This document shows, one piece after another, positions 1-11,062 of a DNA stretch of 64,000 nucleotides. The translations under genes and the position numbers were made by a program. Source of the DNA: Candidula unifasciata (lineage: Eukaryota; Mollusca; Gastropoda; Stylommatophora; Geomitridae). The DNA is taken from the NCBI GenBank assembly GCA_905116865.2, contig CAJHNH020000824.1, forward strand, positions 980,229 to 1,044,228, written 5' to 3'. Below the pieces are notes generated by a model. It searched no databases. It worked only from the letters and a program-made list of their open reading frames with translations, and was not told where the DNA came from. Positions within the stretch are counted from its first letter, which is position 1; every line of letters begins with the position of its first letter.

Positions 1-420
1 CCTATTGTCCATTATTTTTACCCTTAAGGATATGATTTATATTGGTATTAGTGCTGTACCAAATATTCGCTTCGTATTCGCTTCGGGGACGAATAGTGGA
101 CCTATTGACTATTCGGTATTCGGCCGAATAGTTGCGGTCGGGCCGAATACGAATAGTAGTTACCTTACACCCGCTTCTGCATGAACTGCCTTAATGCTGA
201 CAACATGGAACGATTGGTTTTGTTGAAAGCTAATGCAGCTTTCATGCATTAGCTAAGCTGTCAGTGAAAATTGCCAAGTTTAGTTACTTGTTATAATACT
301 TAGGATTCTTTCATTCCTAATTATTGGTTACCACAGACTGACTGGTGGATGCAAAACATGACTGGTGGATGCAAAACATAAAATTTTTTTAATGTTTACT
401 ATACTGTACGAATACTAACT

Positions 421-1486
421 AGACATGGAAAGAATATAATCTCTGGCCACATCCAAGTGGATAATATAAAAATCAAACGAACTTAAACATATAAGTACTT
501 GGGTGCAAACTTCAACTGCTCCAACATGCTGAGAGAAGAAATACAATCTTGAACACAATCTAGAAATAAAGTATACTATGCCCTTCAACGTCTGCTAAAG
601 TCAAAGTGTCTGTCTCGCACACCATGATCAAAATATATAAAACGTTGATAAGACCAGTCGTTTTATATGGCTCTGAAACTTGAAGCATAAATAAAAGAGA
701 TGAGGCCTTATTATAGGTTTTCGAAAACAGTCTTACGACAAATCTTTAGACCCATCAAAGATGCTATCAGCGGGGAATGGAGAGTGAGAAGCAACAACGT
801 AACACATCTTCTTCTTCTTCTTCTTCACTTCCTCTTTTACCGCTGTGGGTGTCGAGGGAGATATAAGGTTCTGTTTCTAGCTCTTCTGGCTGCCTCGACC
901 ATAGACACATCGTGCTGTTGTAGAGTTTCTCTGATGTTATCCTTCCATATTGTTCTTGGTCTACCACGTGCTCTACGTCCTTCTTCTCTTCCCATGTATG
1001 CTTTGTATGGTATGGTGTCACAAGGCATTCTCTCTAAGTGGGCAAACCATTTCACTTGCTGTCTTTGTATGTAATCCAGAATTGGTTCTGTGCCGACTTG
1101 TTCTCTTATGATCTCATTTCTGATCTTATCTCTTATGGTCACTCCTACAGCCCTTCTCAGACATCTCATTTCCGTGGTTACTAATTTAACGTAACACATA
1201 ATCTGTTTAAATCACCATTGATCACTTGCATCATGAGAGCTAACAGACTAAAATGGTTGGGGCATTTTGAAAGAATGTCAGACGACAGAGAAGTAAAACT
1301 GTATACACCTGAGAGAGGATGGGCGTAGACCACGAGGCAGACAAAAAAAAGAAGTTCGAGAGATAATGTCCAGCTAGACCTGCAAACAACTGGTGTCACA
1401 AATTGTGAAGAGAAGGCCAGCCAGAGAGATAAATGGAGACGAGTGATATCTGCAGCAGTAAACCTCAAGGGCTCAGAATGCTAAAG
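421..1486 (+). mobile_element. 5'-truncated RTE-type LINE fragment, interrupted
   Basis: Conceptual translation on the + strand gives decayed motifs of the reverse transcriptase C-terminal region, such as TYKYLG near 490 and LIRPVVLYGSET near 645-680. These are followed by the connection segment MRANRLKWLGH near 1233. Several stops and frameshifts are present. The copy ends near 1480 with an AAGAAGAAG tail. The same 3' segment occurs on the minus strand at 63597-63895. It sits inside hAT-1 copy A and is itself split by another LINE at 808-1187. Confidence 0.7.
808..1187 (-). mobile_element. L-AAG LINE 3' end inserted into the + strand LINE
   Basis: The minus strand encodes the last ~120 codons of an RTE-type ORF (motifs RCLRRAVGVT, KWFAHLERMP, RARGRPRTIWKDNI) and ends in an (AAG)n tail, seen as (CTT)n at 808-826. 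The 12-bp repeat AACGTAACACAT occurs at 796-807 and 1188-1199, exactly at both ends. This is a clear target-site duplication from target-primed reverse transcription. The host LINE resumes after 1199. Confidence 0.8.
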
Positions 1487-1672
1487 AAGAAGATAACTAT
1501 TATGTGCCACTTTATGTGAAGTAAAAGTTCAGCGTACATTTGACATTAGAAATGTGTTGTTTTTTCAAAGATATTTTTTATACACTTTTCGTATTCGGCC
1601 GAATAGTTGGTCCCGTTATTCGTATTCGGCCGAATAGTGGAAATAACTGTTCGGTACAGCCCTAATTGGTAT

Positions 1673-2075
1673 ATTTGTCGACTTGTAAGGCGTGACATAA
1701 CTGGCGGCAGTAGTTGTTCTTTTAGTGGACTGGTAAGGCATGACAGATAGTTGGCGGCAGTATTGATGTGTTAGTCGCTAGAATTGTTCTTTAAATCGAC
1801 TGGTAAGGCATTAGAGGTAGCTTCCGGCAGTATTGGTATATTAGTCGACTGTTAAGGCGTACGAGCCAGCTAGCGTCAGTATTGTTCTTCAAGTTGACTG
1901 GTAAGGCGTTAGAGGTAGCTGGCGTCAGTATTGTTCTTTAAGTCGACTGGTAAGGCGTTAGAGGTACCTGGCGTCAGTATTGTTCTTTAAGTTGACTGGT
2001 AAGGCGTTAGAGGTACCTGGCGTCAGTATTGTTCTTTAAGTCGACTGGTAAGGCCTGAGATGTAGCTGGCGCCCG
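1673..2075. repeat. 49-bp minisatellite, about 8 units
   Basis: Units are built on GACTGGTAAGGCGTTAGAGG and an inner GTCAGTATTGTTC segment, period about 49 bp, with unit-to-unit substitutions. The hAT-1 target duplication ATTGGTAT also appears within a unit near 1837, so the transposon probably landed at the edge of the array. Confidence 0.8.
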
Positions 2076-3580
2076 TAATAGTCTTTCATTTTGTTTTTCT
2101 TCCCTGTTAGGTCCTCTGTGAAAGTCTACCTCTAAAGTAGACAGCTTGTGATTTCTCAAATGAAAGGTAGCCCAAACACGTAAACATGTTGGCCATAGCT
2201 GTTTTATTCTTTGGAAAAAGTAATTATTCAGGCAGACAGATAGACAGACATATAACTAAAATTAACATAGTAATAAAGTCAGAGAAAGGCAGACATATGT
2301 GTGTGTGAGTGTGTGTGTGAGTGTGTGTGTGTGTGTGCCATTGCCGTCTTAACACAGTCTAGTTGGGCAGTTTCCTGGGAGTCCCACGAACATAGGGCTC
2401 CTACGCCAACCAGCGTATGTCAAGTAACTATTTACATTTCATTCCAGTGAAAGGTTGTCGTAGGGGAGCCAGCACACTGTTTTACCCAGGGACCCATCAT
2501 GCTGTTACGAAATGAAAGTCTCTGGGAAAAGGGGGAGGGGGGGGGGGACAAACTCTTTTAAGCGCTAGGGGGGGAAGATGGGGGGGGGGGGGAATTTTTC
2601 AAGCCCTGGGGATGGGGAGAAAGGGAGGGGAGGGGGGAACCACAACAATCTGTTAAGTGCTTGGGACATCAAGGGATCTTAGAGTATTTAAGTAACAACC
2701 GACCTGGCTGCTTCGAGATACCAGCTAAGTGATTTTGTGTATCTATGTAGTATTGTTTATTTTGTATGTGCTGATGAAGGCTCAATAGCCGCAACGTTTA
2801 CGTTTTGTTTGTATTTGTTATATTGTGAAGCTAGCTAATATACTTTTCGTTCAGATTTATATCTTTTCTTGATATAGATTTTATGTAAGACAGCGAGCGC
2901 CAGATTGTTTTGCAGAAACATGTATATTTTCACTGTGTGTGTGACATTAGGATTGCCATAGCAGCCCACTTTCTGGCCAGATGTCTCATCACCCTACACT
3001 TTAGCTAGCTCTGGCTGAGTCTGTCTTTATAAAGTGTACACACGCCTAAACGTACATATTTTAAATTGTCTTGTTTGCTCGCTTTTTGTCAGTTTGCCGC
3101 TGAGTTTACATGACCGTTTGAAAAAGTGGGTGGCGATCCAGGGGCTAGTAAGTTACAGGTGCAGTTAGGGGCTTTGGAACGATTCAGGGGGCGGTATCAG
3201 CCTCGTGTGCAGCGGGTCTTGCATACAAGTGTGCGAGTAAAGAAAACTTAACAAACTAGAAGAATGAAGAATATTTTTTAAAGTATAAATTTATAGCCTG
3301 TTATACAACGAAGTAAAACTAGTGAATACTTTATTCGTAAAGTTAGACCAATTTTTATATAGACAATTTACTTTATATGGCTAAAGTTTTCAACATCAAG
3401 TTGGCCACTTTTACTGCCAATAACATTTTATTGTATCTAATCATCATCCTGTAGCAGGTCTTTTGCAGAACGTCGCTCTTGTCACGGTCTGCCTGAAGAA
3501 AAAAAAACTCGGTCTCTCATAGCTCTCCCTCCTCATGTACTTTCATACTCAAGGAGTCACTATTTTATGCAAATGAGTCG
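2076..3580. other. No gene seen; (TG)n and G-rich tracts
   Basis: A (TG)n tract lies at about 2297-2337 and G-rich low-complexity sequence at about 2525-2640. No coding signature or recognisable repeat was found in the rest. Confidence 0.5.
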
Positions 3581-3582
3581 AC

Positions 3583-4035
3583 ATGACTTCATCATCATGG
3601 AGAGCCTTTTCAGCTGGCGTAGGCGTTCATCCATCTCCACAGATCTTGGTCTTTGGTGTTCTTTGAATCACTTTCACTGATGATATTCCTCCATGCCACT
3701 GTCTTAGGCCATTTACGATCATTTCTCTTGGTCCGCCTCTGCCTCTTCTACCAGCGATCTATCCAGTCTTCACGATATTCCCCAGTGCTCTATTTCTCAT
3801 CGCATGACACAAAAACTTTGTTTGTCTCCTTCTCATTGTTATATTTATTGCTCTACTTCCATTAGCCATTTCCAGGCAATCATTGTTGTTATTCTGGCAG
3901 TCCAGGGTATTCGCAACATTCTTCTCAAGAACCACATCTCGCTTGTCTCTAAACTTTTCCTAATTTATTTGATCACTGCCATACAACAGAACAGGTTCAA
4001 TGTAATATTTCAGTACTCGCTTTCTGACGTTTAAG
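3583..4035 (-). mobile_element. L-GAT LINE 3' end (truncated, decayed)
   Basis: On the minus strand this is the C-terminal ORF region of a non-LTR element with a (GAT)n tail, seen as TCATCATCATG at 3588. It aligns by eye with 38443-38670 (shared CAGCTGGCGTAGG, CTCTTGGTC, CTTTGTTTGTCTCC). Frames are broken. Confidence 0.65.
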
Positions 4036-4292
4036 GAGAGTGATTTATTACAGCAGGACAAAATAAAAACCAAGAAGCAGTACAAAAATCAGTGGGGCAT
4101 TGAATATGAAAAAAAACCGTTAAGACACACACACACACACTAATCCATATTAGTGTTGACGGCTGTGTGACAGATTGCAGACAGGGAAGTTTCAAACATA
4201 ATAGCTGTATTTGCGCTGTCACCAGATAGTGTCCGCTTAAGACCGGGGCCATGCTGCTGACGTCACTAAACCGGGCAAATGATACGCTAACG

Positions 4293-4516
4293 CAGCGTTT
4301 CTCAAACTGTTTTGGTCGGGTAAAAGCAAAAAAAAAAAAAAAAAAATCGCGGCACACCTACCCTTTAAGCGGTTTGAATACTTCAGAAAAAAAAAAAAAC
4401 AGTGCACATTTAATGTCCAGCAGATTTGAAAAAAAGTTCTTGATTATTGCCGTGGCACCCCTGACATGCGCTCGCGGTACCCCTGGATGCGTCGGCACCC
4501 AGTTTGAGAATCGCTG
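4293..4516. mobile_element. hAT-4 MITE, 224 bp
   Basis: The ends CAGCGTTTCTCAAACTG and CAGTTTGAGAATCGCTG form terminal inverted repeats of a hAT kind. The flanking 8-mers CGCTAACG (4285-4292) and CGTTAATG (4517-4524) match at six of eight positions, and both mismatches are C/T. No coding capacity. Interior A-runs lie at 4329-4346 and 4387-4399. Confidence 0.65.
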
Positions 4517-4524
4517 CGTTAATG

Positions 4525-4892
4525 AATCGTAAGCCCGGTTCGGTGATGCCTGTCAGGTGGAGCCGGTCTTGGTCCGGCCAAGTTTTTCGCTGTCATTGCT
4601 GTCTAAAAGCTTTTGTTTTATCGGGCCGTACATCATCGGCGACCAGGTCACCAGCTGGCTCGCCGATAGACGACTTCATCGCCGGTCGGGGCAGTATTTG
4701 GGTCTGTCTTCTTAAATGGCATCAACAACGCAGGAGTCCGTTTCAAGCGTCTGAATGGTATGTAAGACCAAGTGATTTGATGGGACGAACAAAACCTAGT
4801 CACAAATATAACCCAAAGCTTCCCTTCCAGGGATGCAGCCTGAACGTGACGATTTAATTAGGGCAAAGCAAAGGAACGAAGCAACGGGGCTG
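4525..4892. other. GC-rich unique stretch, no gene recognised
   Basis: 4530-4720 is richer in G+C and CpG than its surroundings and contains an open frame on the + strand that resembles nothing I know. It could be a regulatory or ancient repeat segment; nothing further can be supported. Confidence 0.3.
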
Positions 4893-5850
4893 TAAACTCG
4901 TGTCTGCGGTAGATTTCTGACCTTGTTTGACCAATGGCTGCGAACCCGTGTCTGTACTATATGTGTCTCCTTGTATCTGAGGATATGAGGTTGTTTCCGC
5001 CCACATTTTCTCCTTTTTTAAACCCGGGACTCTAAAGTTGTGTCTGCACTACATTTTGTCCCTTTTAAATCCGGAACTTTGAAGTTGTGTCTGCATTACA
5101 TTTTGTCCTTGCTAAACCCGCGACTGTGAAGACGTGTCTGCAGTACTTTCATCCTTGTTAAACCCTCCACTGTAAAGTTGTGTCTGCAGTACATTTTGTC
5201 CTTGCTAAACCCGCGACTGTGAAGACGTGTCTGCAGTACTTTCATCCTTGTTAAACCCTGGACTGTAAAGTTGTGTCTGCAGTACTTTCATCCTTGTTAA
5301 ACCCTCCACTGTAAAGTTGTGTCTGCAGTACATTTTGTCCTTGCTAAACCCGCGACTGTGAAGACGTGTCTGCAGTACTTTAATCCTTGTTAAACCCTCC
5401 ACTGTAAAGTTGTGTCTGCAGTACATTTTGTTCTTGCTAAACCTGGGGCTGTGAGAGTTGTGTGCATTATAGGTTGTCCTTTTGAAACTAGCGACTGTCA
5501 GAATTGTGTTTGTACTTCATTTTGTCCTTGTCAAACCCGTAACTGTCAAGATATCTCTGTACTAAACCCGGGACTGTGAAGTTGTGTCTGCACTACATTT
5601 TGTCCCTATTAAACCCTGCACCGTGAAGATTTGTCTGCAGTATATTTTGTCCTCGCTAATCCCAAGACTTTGAAGTTGGGTCTGTACTAGATTTTGTCCT
5701 TGTTAAACCCGGGACACCGAAGATGTGTCTGCGTTAGATTTTTTTCCTTGTTAAACTTGGGACACTGAAGATGTATCTGCGGTAGATTTTCGTCTTTGTT
5801 AAACCCGGGACTGTGAAGATGTGTCTTCAATACAATTTGCCCTTGTTAAA
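4893..5850. repeat. 47-bp minisatellite, about 20 units
   Basis: Repeating pattern GTGTCTGCAGTACATTTTGT, then CCTTGTTAAACCC, then GACTGTGAAG, period about 47 bp, drifting towards both edges and followed by a C-run at 5857-5872. Confidence 0.85.
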
Positions 5851-5872
5851 CCCACGACCCCCCCCCCCCCCC

Positions 5873-6667
5873 TTTTTCCCCCAATCTCCACTCCTAAGCA
5901 GAGAGACTAAAAAATCCTGGGAAAGTTTTAGAGACAATTAAATACTATATTTTCACGATCTACTTGACACTTTTATTGCCGGAAGATTTTATTTTAGATT
6001 TTCTTTGTTTCTTGGCAGATTTTCGGGTGGTTGACTCATCTCGCGGTAAACTGAATAGGTATTTCACTATCTTAAACCGGATCACTGAGTCACTGAAGAA
6101 TTTAAGAAAACGGGTTTGGGAGGGGGTGTATGCGAAAGAAGACAAAACAACAATATAGATAAGTCCGTTGTCTATTGCGACGTGTTTAAAAAAAAATAGA
6201 AAACATAAATACGTTATTTTAGAAACCTGCACAGCTTTTGTTGGGGAAGTGTCTGGTCATGCGGTAAAGTGATGCGATTAGTTTCTTATGATGGAGACAT
6301 AAATACATGTCTTAATTTGTAGTTCGTGACGACTGCATGAGCCATACGGCAGGTAATCGGTGGGGCATTAAGACCTACTTTGTCCTATAAAACCAGGGGA
6401 AAATATTTTAAAACATGGACAATAAGAGGCGGCTGTTGTCTGATTCATCACCAGTCTTGATTATCAAGTTTTAGCAAGAGTCTTCAACTCAGTCTATTGT
6501 TTATGATATAGTTGCTTGATAATGTGGAATACTAATGGAAAACCCCATACATTTCAATAAAAATCATGCTCAGACATAAAAATTCAGTTATGGTGGAAGG
6601 ATCCCTGTTCATGACACGGAAAATATTGCTATACAACACTAAAGTAAGTAAAGTTCCCTTTTCCAAG
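5873..6667. other. No gene or repeat recognised
   Basis: AT-rich sequence with short unsupported open frames on both strands near 5960-6232. They overlap each other and show no homology I can name. Confidence 0.45.
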
Positions 6668-6897
6668 CTTTTAGCCTATACCCCTATATTTTATAGACCA
6701 ATCGGCACAAGATGGGTGATAATGTCAGCATCGCGCCGGCCGCCTTTACTTCCCGGGACTGCACATGGTACCCACTCAATGGTGGGTTGACCTGGGAGTC
6801 AATGTCATTTTTGAAAAAAGTTCGGCTTTGCCAGGGAGCGAACCCACGACCTTCCGATCCTCACGCGATTGTCTAGCCGCTACGCCACGGCGACTCC
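6668..6897 (-). mobile_element. SINE-B copy (tRNA-derived)
   Basis: Read on the minus strand it begins with a tRNA-like head: A-box region GGCGTAGCGGCTAGAC and B-box region GGGTTCGCTCCC. A body follows with GGTACCATG, GGGAAGTAAAG and GATTGGTCTATA blocks. The same body occurs at 36599-36872, 17085-17352 and 62730-62957. Confidence 0.75.
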
Positions 6898-7044
6898 CTT
6901 CTAAAGGGTAGTAGCAGCTTGTGGACTGACTCATTCCCTCTGTGAAAAAGACATTAGAGAAAGTTATATAACAGTAAATCTGTTAAAGGACCATTTCACG
7001 TCACTGGCACATCGGTCGTGTGATATTAAATTCGCTAGATTCAC

Positions 7045-7530
7045 TAGAAGACAGTGTTATATTATCCCACAGGGATAGTGTTATATTATCCTACAGGGAT
7101 AATGTTATACTGTCCTACAGGGATAGTGTTATATTATCCTACTGGGATAGTGTTAAATTGTCCTACAGGGATAGTGTTATAATATCCTACAGGGATAGTG
7201 TTATATTATCCTACAGGGATAGTGTGATATTATCCTACAGGGATAGTGTTATAATATCCTACAGGGATAGTGTTATATTATCCTACAGGGATAGTGTTAT
7301 AATATCCTAAGGGATAGTGTTATATTATCCTACAGGGATAGTCTGATATTATCCTACAGGGATAGTGTTATATTATCCTACAGGGATAGTGTTATTTTAT
7401 CCTACAGGGGTAATGTTATATTATCCTACATGGTTAGTGCTATATTATCCTACAGGGAAAGTGTTATATTATCCTACAGGGATAGTGTTATATTATCCTA
7501 CAGGGATAGTGTTATATTATCCTACAGAGA
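7045..7530. repeat. 24-bp minisatellite, about 20 units
   Basis: Unit ACAGGGATAGTGTTATATTA plus TCCT, 24 bp. Because 24 is divisible by three, open frames run through it encoding 8-residue repeats (ILSYRDSV type), an arithmetic side effect rather than a gene. Confidence 0.9.
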
Positions 7531-7735
7531 GGTATGGGCATGACATCACAGGGCGATTAGCGAGTAAGGCTAGGGATGAATATCGGTTTTTCCATAGCAA
7601 AAAGCCTGGGCAAATAGTGTAGTGACCATGTACAGCCCCTGCAACACGACCCCTCGCTAATCCTGTTTTGTTTCCTTCAAAGGACATGTAACACCAATGG
7701 GTTTAGGTGGAAAAAACATGCTGTAGACTGTAGAA

Positions 7736-7920
7736 CAAGGCTATTCAACTAAGTTTACTCAGGGGCCACAATTTGGAAAATGGAGATCGTCAGGGACCAG
7801 AAGCTCGAGCATGAACTTAGAAAGATAATTTATCCAATACAACTGGCAATGATCCACGGGCCACTTGAAGGGCCTTCGCGGGCCAGATTTGGCCCACAGG
7901 CCGTCTGTTGAAGAGCCCTG
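7736..7920. mobile_element. hAT-3 MITE, 185 bp, perfect 8-bp target duplication
   Basis: Ends CAAGGCTATTCAAC and GTTGAAGAGCCCTG are imperfect terminal inverted repeats. CTGTAGAA flanks it exactly at 7728-7735 and 7921-7928. The interior is rich in GGCC blocks (GGGCCAC, CGGGCCAG, GGCCCACAGG), as in other hAT MITEs. Non-coding. Confidence 0.85.
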
Positions 7921-7928
7921 CTGTAGAA

Positions 7929-8478
7929 GCTATTGGATCCGAAAAGCAGTGCTTTGTCTGCCCGCCTGTCTGAGTTTCCATCCTAGACCAGCTGATAGCT
8001 AGTGTTTGATATGTTCTAACGAATAGCCAGGTTTGTATGGTGTAAAATTGTATAAAACATTAAAGGCGGTCGTTATTTGCTAGGCGCACTTGTGGATAAT
8101 AGCTGATCGCACACGGTGTTTGCTTTTGACAGAGTTACTTTTTTTTTATGTAGTTCCAACACTTCAACACAAATTCTTACACATGACCAACCACTGGGGA
8201 TCAAGGGCAAGTATGCGGTAGGGAGGTTTCCCAGTTTCTTGGTGTAGTAGTATGTGAAAACAATTGACATTCTGTTTTTTTAGAGAATGTAGTTTCTCAA
8301 TGGTTGGGAAACCTATGTAAGGATGACGCTGGACTATCATCCTAATCGTCATTTTCGACATGTGCTGTAGCGATAATTGTTGGTTATTTTGCCATCTCAC
8401 ACGATCACCAAAATTACGGATCAATTCAGTGTTTTTGTCACGCTGGATATATCATCATACAAGTCGTCGCCTTATGGG
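7929..8478. other. No gene recognised
   Basis: Unsupported short open frames lie on the minus strand at 8073-8424. A (T) run at 8141-8149. No repeat family identified. Confidence 0.4.
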
Positions 8479-9150
8479 ATGCAATTTTTCGTTATTTTGA
8501 AGCCCCACCCTGGCTGTTGCCGGGAGCCGCAATATAACCTGATGGTTAAACAGGGTTAGTGGACTTTGAGACGTGAGTACAGGGACTGGCCAGCTGGTGC
8601 TGCAGTGTCAGAAGTTCAACAAATGATTCATGACAATTTCCGCCCAAGTGATGTGATTGTATATACAAATGGCACTGTGGCGAGGGTCAGACGAAGTGCA
8701 CGGGGGTTCGTAGCGAAAGCGAATGGACGTGGCTTGGCGCAATAAAGCCTGGCATATGATATCACAACGTCTAGTTTGAGAATGGAGGTGGAGGCAGTCA
8801 CTGGTGCCTTCCGTTGGCTTGAGAATCAGCTGTGCACACATGTAGTCATAGTAACTGACTTACAGAGCATGCTGAGAAAGGTGGAGACAGGCATGCTCCG
8901 TGCAGAGTGGCAAGTATTACCTCAGAGGTCCCGGGTAGTTAGCATCGTTTGGATATTTTTTCCAGGTCACGCAGGTGTATTGGGAAATGGACTGGCCTGT
9001 TCTGCACCACTTGGTGATGAACTGATGTCTGGCATATATTTTTAACGGGGCTTCCGGGACTCCTCCAAGAGTTATCCTCATCTGCATGGTGGCACTTTGT
9101 GTCACTGGGTGTATATGGCTATGTGTGATGTCCTGGAGGGGTAACATTTT
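8479..9150 (+). mobile_element. Rep-R repeat split around a LINE RNase H fragment
   Basis: 8479-8545 and about 9045-9150 match the two halves of a repeat (Rep-R) that is continuous at 29085-29300, 28030-28235 (minus) and 56975-57160. Between them lies the RNase H-like C-terminal region of a non-LTR element, described separately. The outer halves were therefore probably one copy interrupted by the LINE piece, but I could not define a target duplication. Confidence 0.5.
8604..9045 (+). pseudogene. Decayed RNase H domain of a non-LTR retrotransposon (L-RNH)
   Basis: The + frame shows the order of RNase H motifs: VIVYTNGTV (first catalytic Asp replaced by Asn), then after an in-frame stop RMEVEAVTGAF (Glu), VTDLQSML (Asp), and PGHAGVLGNG, where the usual GNExAD motif is damaged. 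A related fragment lies at 45935-46345. LINE-encoded RNase H removes RNA from the cDNA hybrid; this copy is inactive by its substitutions and stops. Confidence 0.7.
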
Positions 9151-9937
9151 CTAAGCTACGTCGCGCTGCTGTATACAAGAAAAGGAAAGCGTTTCATATT
9201 TATAATGTTCTTTCAGTCCAAAAGAGTTATAACTGTGAAGTACTACATCACATTCAATTCTTAGATTTTTTCATCATAACTGTTAATTCAAATATTTCGG
9301 TGTCACATAGGTTTTAGTCAATTGTTGTGTCGTTGAGTTTCGCAATAACATCCTTTTTACAGTGTTCTTCTTCTTATAGTGCATGTCATATGGCATTAGC
9401 AGTCATGATATTCTATGACATAATGTCAAACTGCCCAGCCTCTTCTCTCTCTAAACTCTGTTTGCCTCGTTTCCCTCTCTAATTTTTCTGCCGGAATAAA
9501 GTCGTTTTCTTCTTCTCACGACAAGATCAAACAATGCAGACTGTTTCTTTCTTTTACAATCTATAAAATGCATTGCATTCTCCCCCCCCCCCCCTTCCCA
9601 CGCCCATACCACCGACCCCCCCCCCCCACCCCCCCCCCCCCACACACCATTTATTCGCTGCGAGTAAATATTTTTGAGCTTGCATGGCTCCTGACTCATC
9701 AGAGTATATAATCACATCTCCTGGCAAAGAGCTGTCCTCATTCAGGTGCTAAACCTGTGCGTCTGCACGTCGCGCTTCCCATTCCTTGCATTTTTGTCGC
9801 TAGGTAATTACTACTTCCCTACTCTCCGGTACTTTCACCCATTCTTCTCCTCTATTTCATGCTAATAATACCTGCTGCAACCTAATTAAAAGTTCGCCCA
9901 TGATTTACTTTTGGCCTTTATTATTATCCAGAACAAA
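9151..9937. other. No gene; C-rich tract
   Basis: C-rich low complexity at about 9583-9642. No gene or repeat recognised elsewhere. Confidence 0.45.
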
Positions 9938-10088
9938 AGTATTTCAGGATCCTCGCCTGTATTATAGAGCCTGAGCACTGTGCTGAGCTTCTTCTGACTC
10001 AGACTTGAGTAAGAAGAAGAACGAAGCACCTATGGGTTACTACCCATGTGCCATTATATTGATAGGTTGTTCAAACCTCGAACCCATT
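9938..10088 (+). mobile_element. SINE-C fragment, 5'-truncated
   Basis: Contains the 3' part of SINE-C: AAAGTATTTCAGGATCC, GTGCTGAGCTTCTTC, CTCAGACTTGAGT, and the terminal GTTGTTCAAACCTCGAA. The tRNA-like head is missing. Full copies lie at 51126-51500 and, inverted, at 14561-14937, 21701-22080 and 58665-59038. Confidence 0.7.
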
Positions 10089-10289
10089 ATCCAGAACCTT
10101 TGCTCATTCCACCCTGCCCTTTTTTTTATTTTTTTATCTGTATCAGTTTCTCGAAATATGGAGATATCATGTTTGCTTTGTTGTAGTGTCCATTCTATCA
10201 AATAGCTTTTTACCCAGTAAAGTAACGCATCGCTTAAAGGTGCTTCAGCAATCAGTCTAACAGCCTGTTCGTTTTTGTTACTCCTTTCA

Positions 10290-10556
10290 GTGCTTTATTA
10301 ATATCTTACCCCCAACAGGAAAAATCCACAGGTCACGGGGCAGTCTAATATTTCACTGGGTGTTAGATAGGGTGCATGCAGTCGTGGGCCCTTGGCTGCA
10401 CTCTCTCACGGGACGTAGGTGAGTTAGGGTTAGGGCCAGTTCTAGATGTTTTGGGGTCATTAAAAGCATCAGAAAGCCAGGAAACCCAGTCTTACCAGCC
10501 TGTAAAATGTTGGACTGTCCTGTGACGTCCTCTGGGGTAGGATAATAATAAAGTAC
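10290..10556. mobile_element. MITE-X copy 1
   Basis: About 267 bp with inverted ends: GTGCTTTATTAATATCTTACC on the left and the complement of GGTAGGATAATAATAAAGTAC on the right. An inner inverted pair, ACAGGTCACGGGGCAGTC and GACTGTCCTGTGACGTC, lies inside these. Other copies are at 33304-33558 and 44751-45025. No coding region and no clear target duplication. Confidence 0.6.
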
Positions 10557-10879
10557 CCTTCTTTCTTTATTAGTAAAAAGGCTTGATTCGTCCTTACATG
10601 TGGGCTTGGGCAGTTTCATAATTTAAGGTAAACAGAGATATTGGTAACATTAAAGGCGCCTTCTTTGCATTAACAGCAAGATTCAAACAAGAGAGAATTA
10701 AATCAATAACACACGAGATAAAAAAAAAAAAATCAATGACCCGACATTGTCGCCTGATCAGATTCCGTTCAGGTTAATTCGGAACTTTAATACATTGGTG
10801 ACTGTTTATTGCCCATTTTCACGGGTCTTCAAAAACAGATCTATACACACCTGCATGCATGCATGCATACAGCATACAC
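10557..10879. other. No gene recognised
   Basis: Unique AT-rich sequence with an A-run at 10721-10732. Confidence 0.4.
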
Positions 10880-11030
10880 AGGTGAACACACACATACAAA
10901 CATAATACATACATACATACACACACATATGCACATATTACCACATACATGCATACAATATTAAATACATAGGTACGTACACCCATCCGTACGTTCGTGC
11001 ATAGGTACATACATGCAGACAGCTAGACAT

Positions 11031-11062
<32 letters not shown>

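Larger units (their letters stand above)
49..1664. mobile_element. hAT-1 copy A: non-autonomous hAT-like DNA transposon with nested LINEs
   Basis: The left end reads TAGTGCTGTACC and the right end GGTACAGCCCTA, so the termini are inverted repeats with one mismatch. Both match the hAT terminal pattern YARNG. The 8-bp direct repeat ATTGGTAT flanks the element at 41-48 and 1665-1672, the target-site length typical of hAT. Both subterminal regions carry repeated GGCCGAATA/TATTCGG motifs, including the palindrome TATTCGGCCGAATA. No transposase frame is visible. The interior is mostly LINE sequence that entered later. A second copy with the same ends lies at 42133-43477. Confidence 0.82.

Noticed and set aside
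7045..7530. Array of homing-endonuclease-like TAGGGATA sites or a CRISPR array
   Set aside because: Units are contiguous without spacers and shorter than CRISPR repeat-spacer units; ordinary minisatellite.
7020..7622. Repeat protein with ILSYRDSV units
   Set aside because: 24-bp minisatellite with unit length divisible by three; no start context, stops at the edges, no conserved non-repeat domain.
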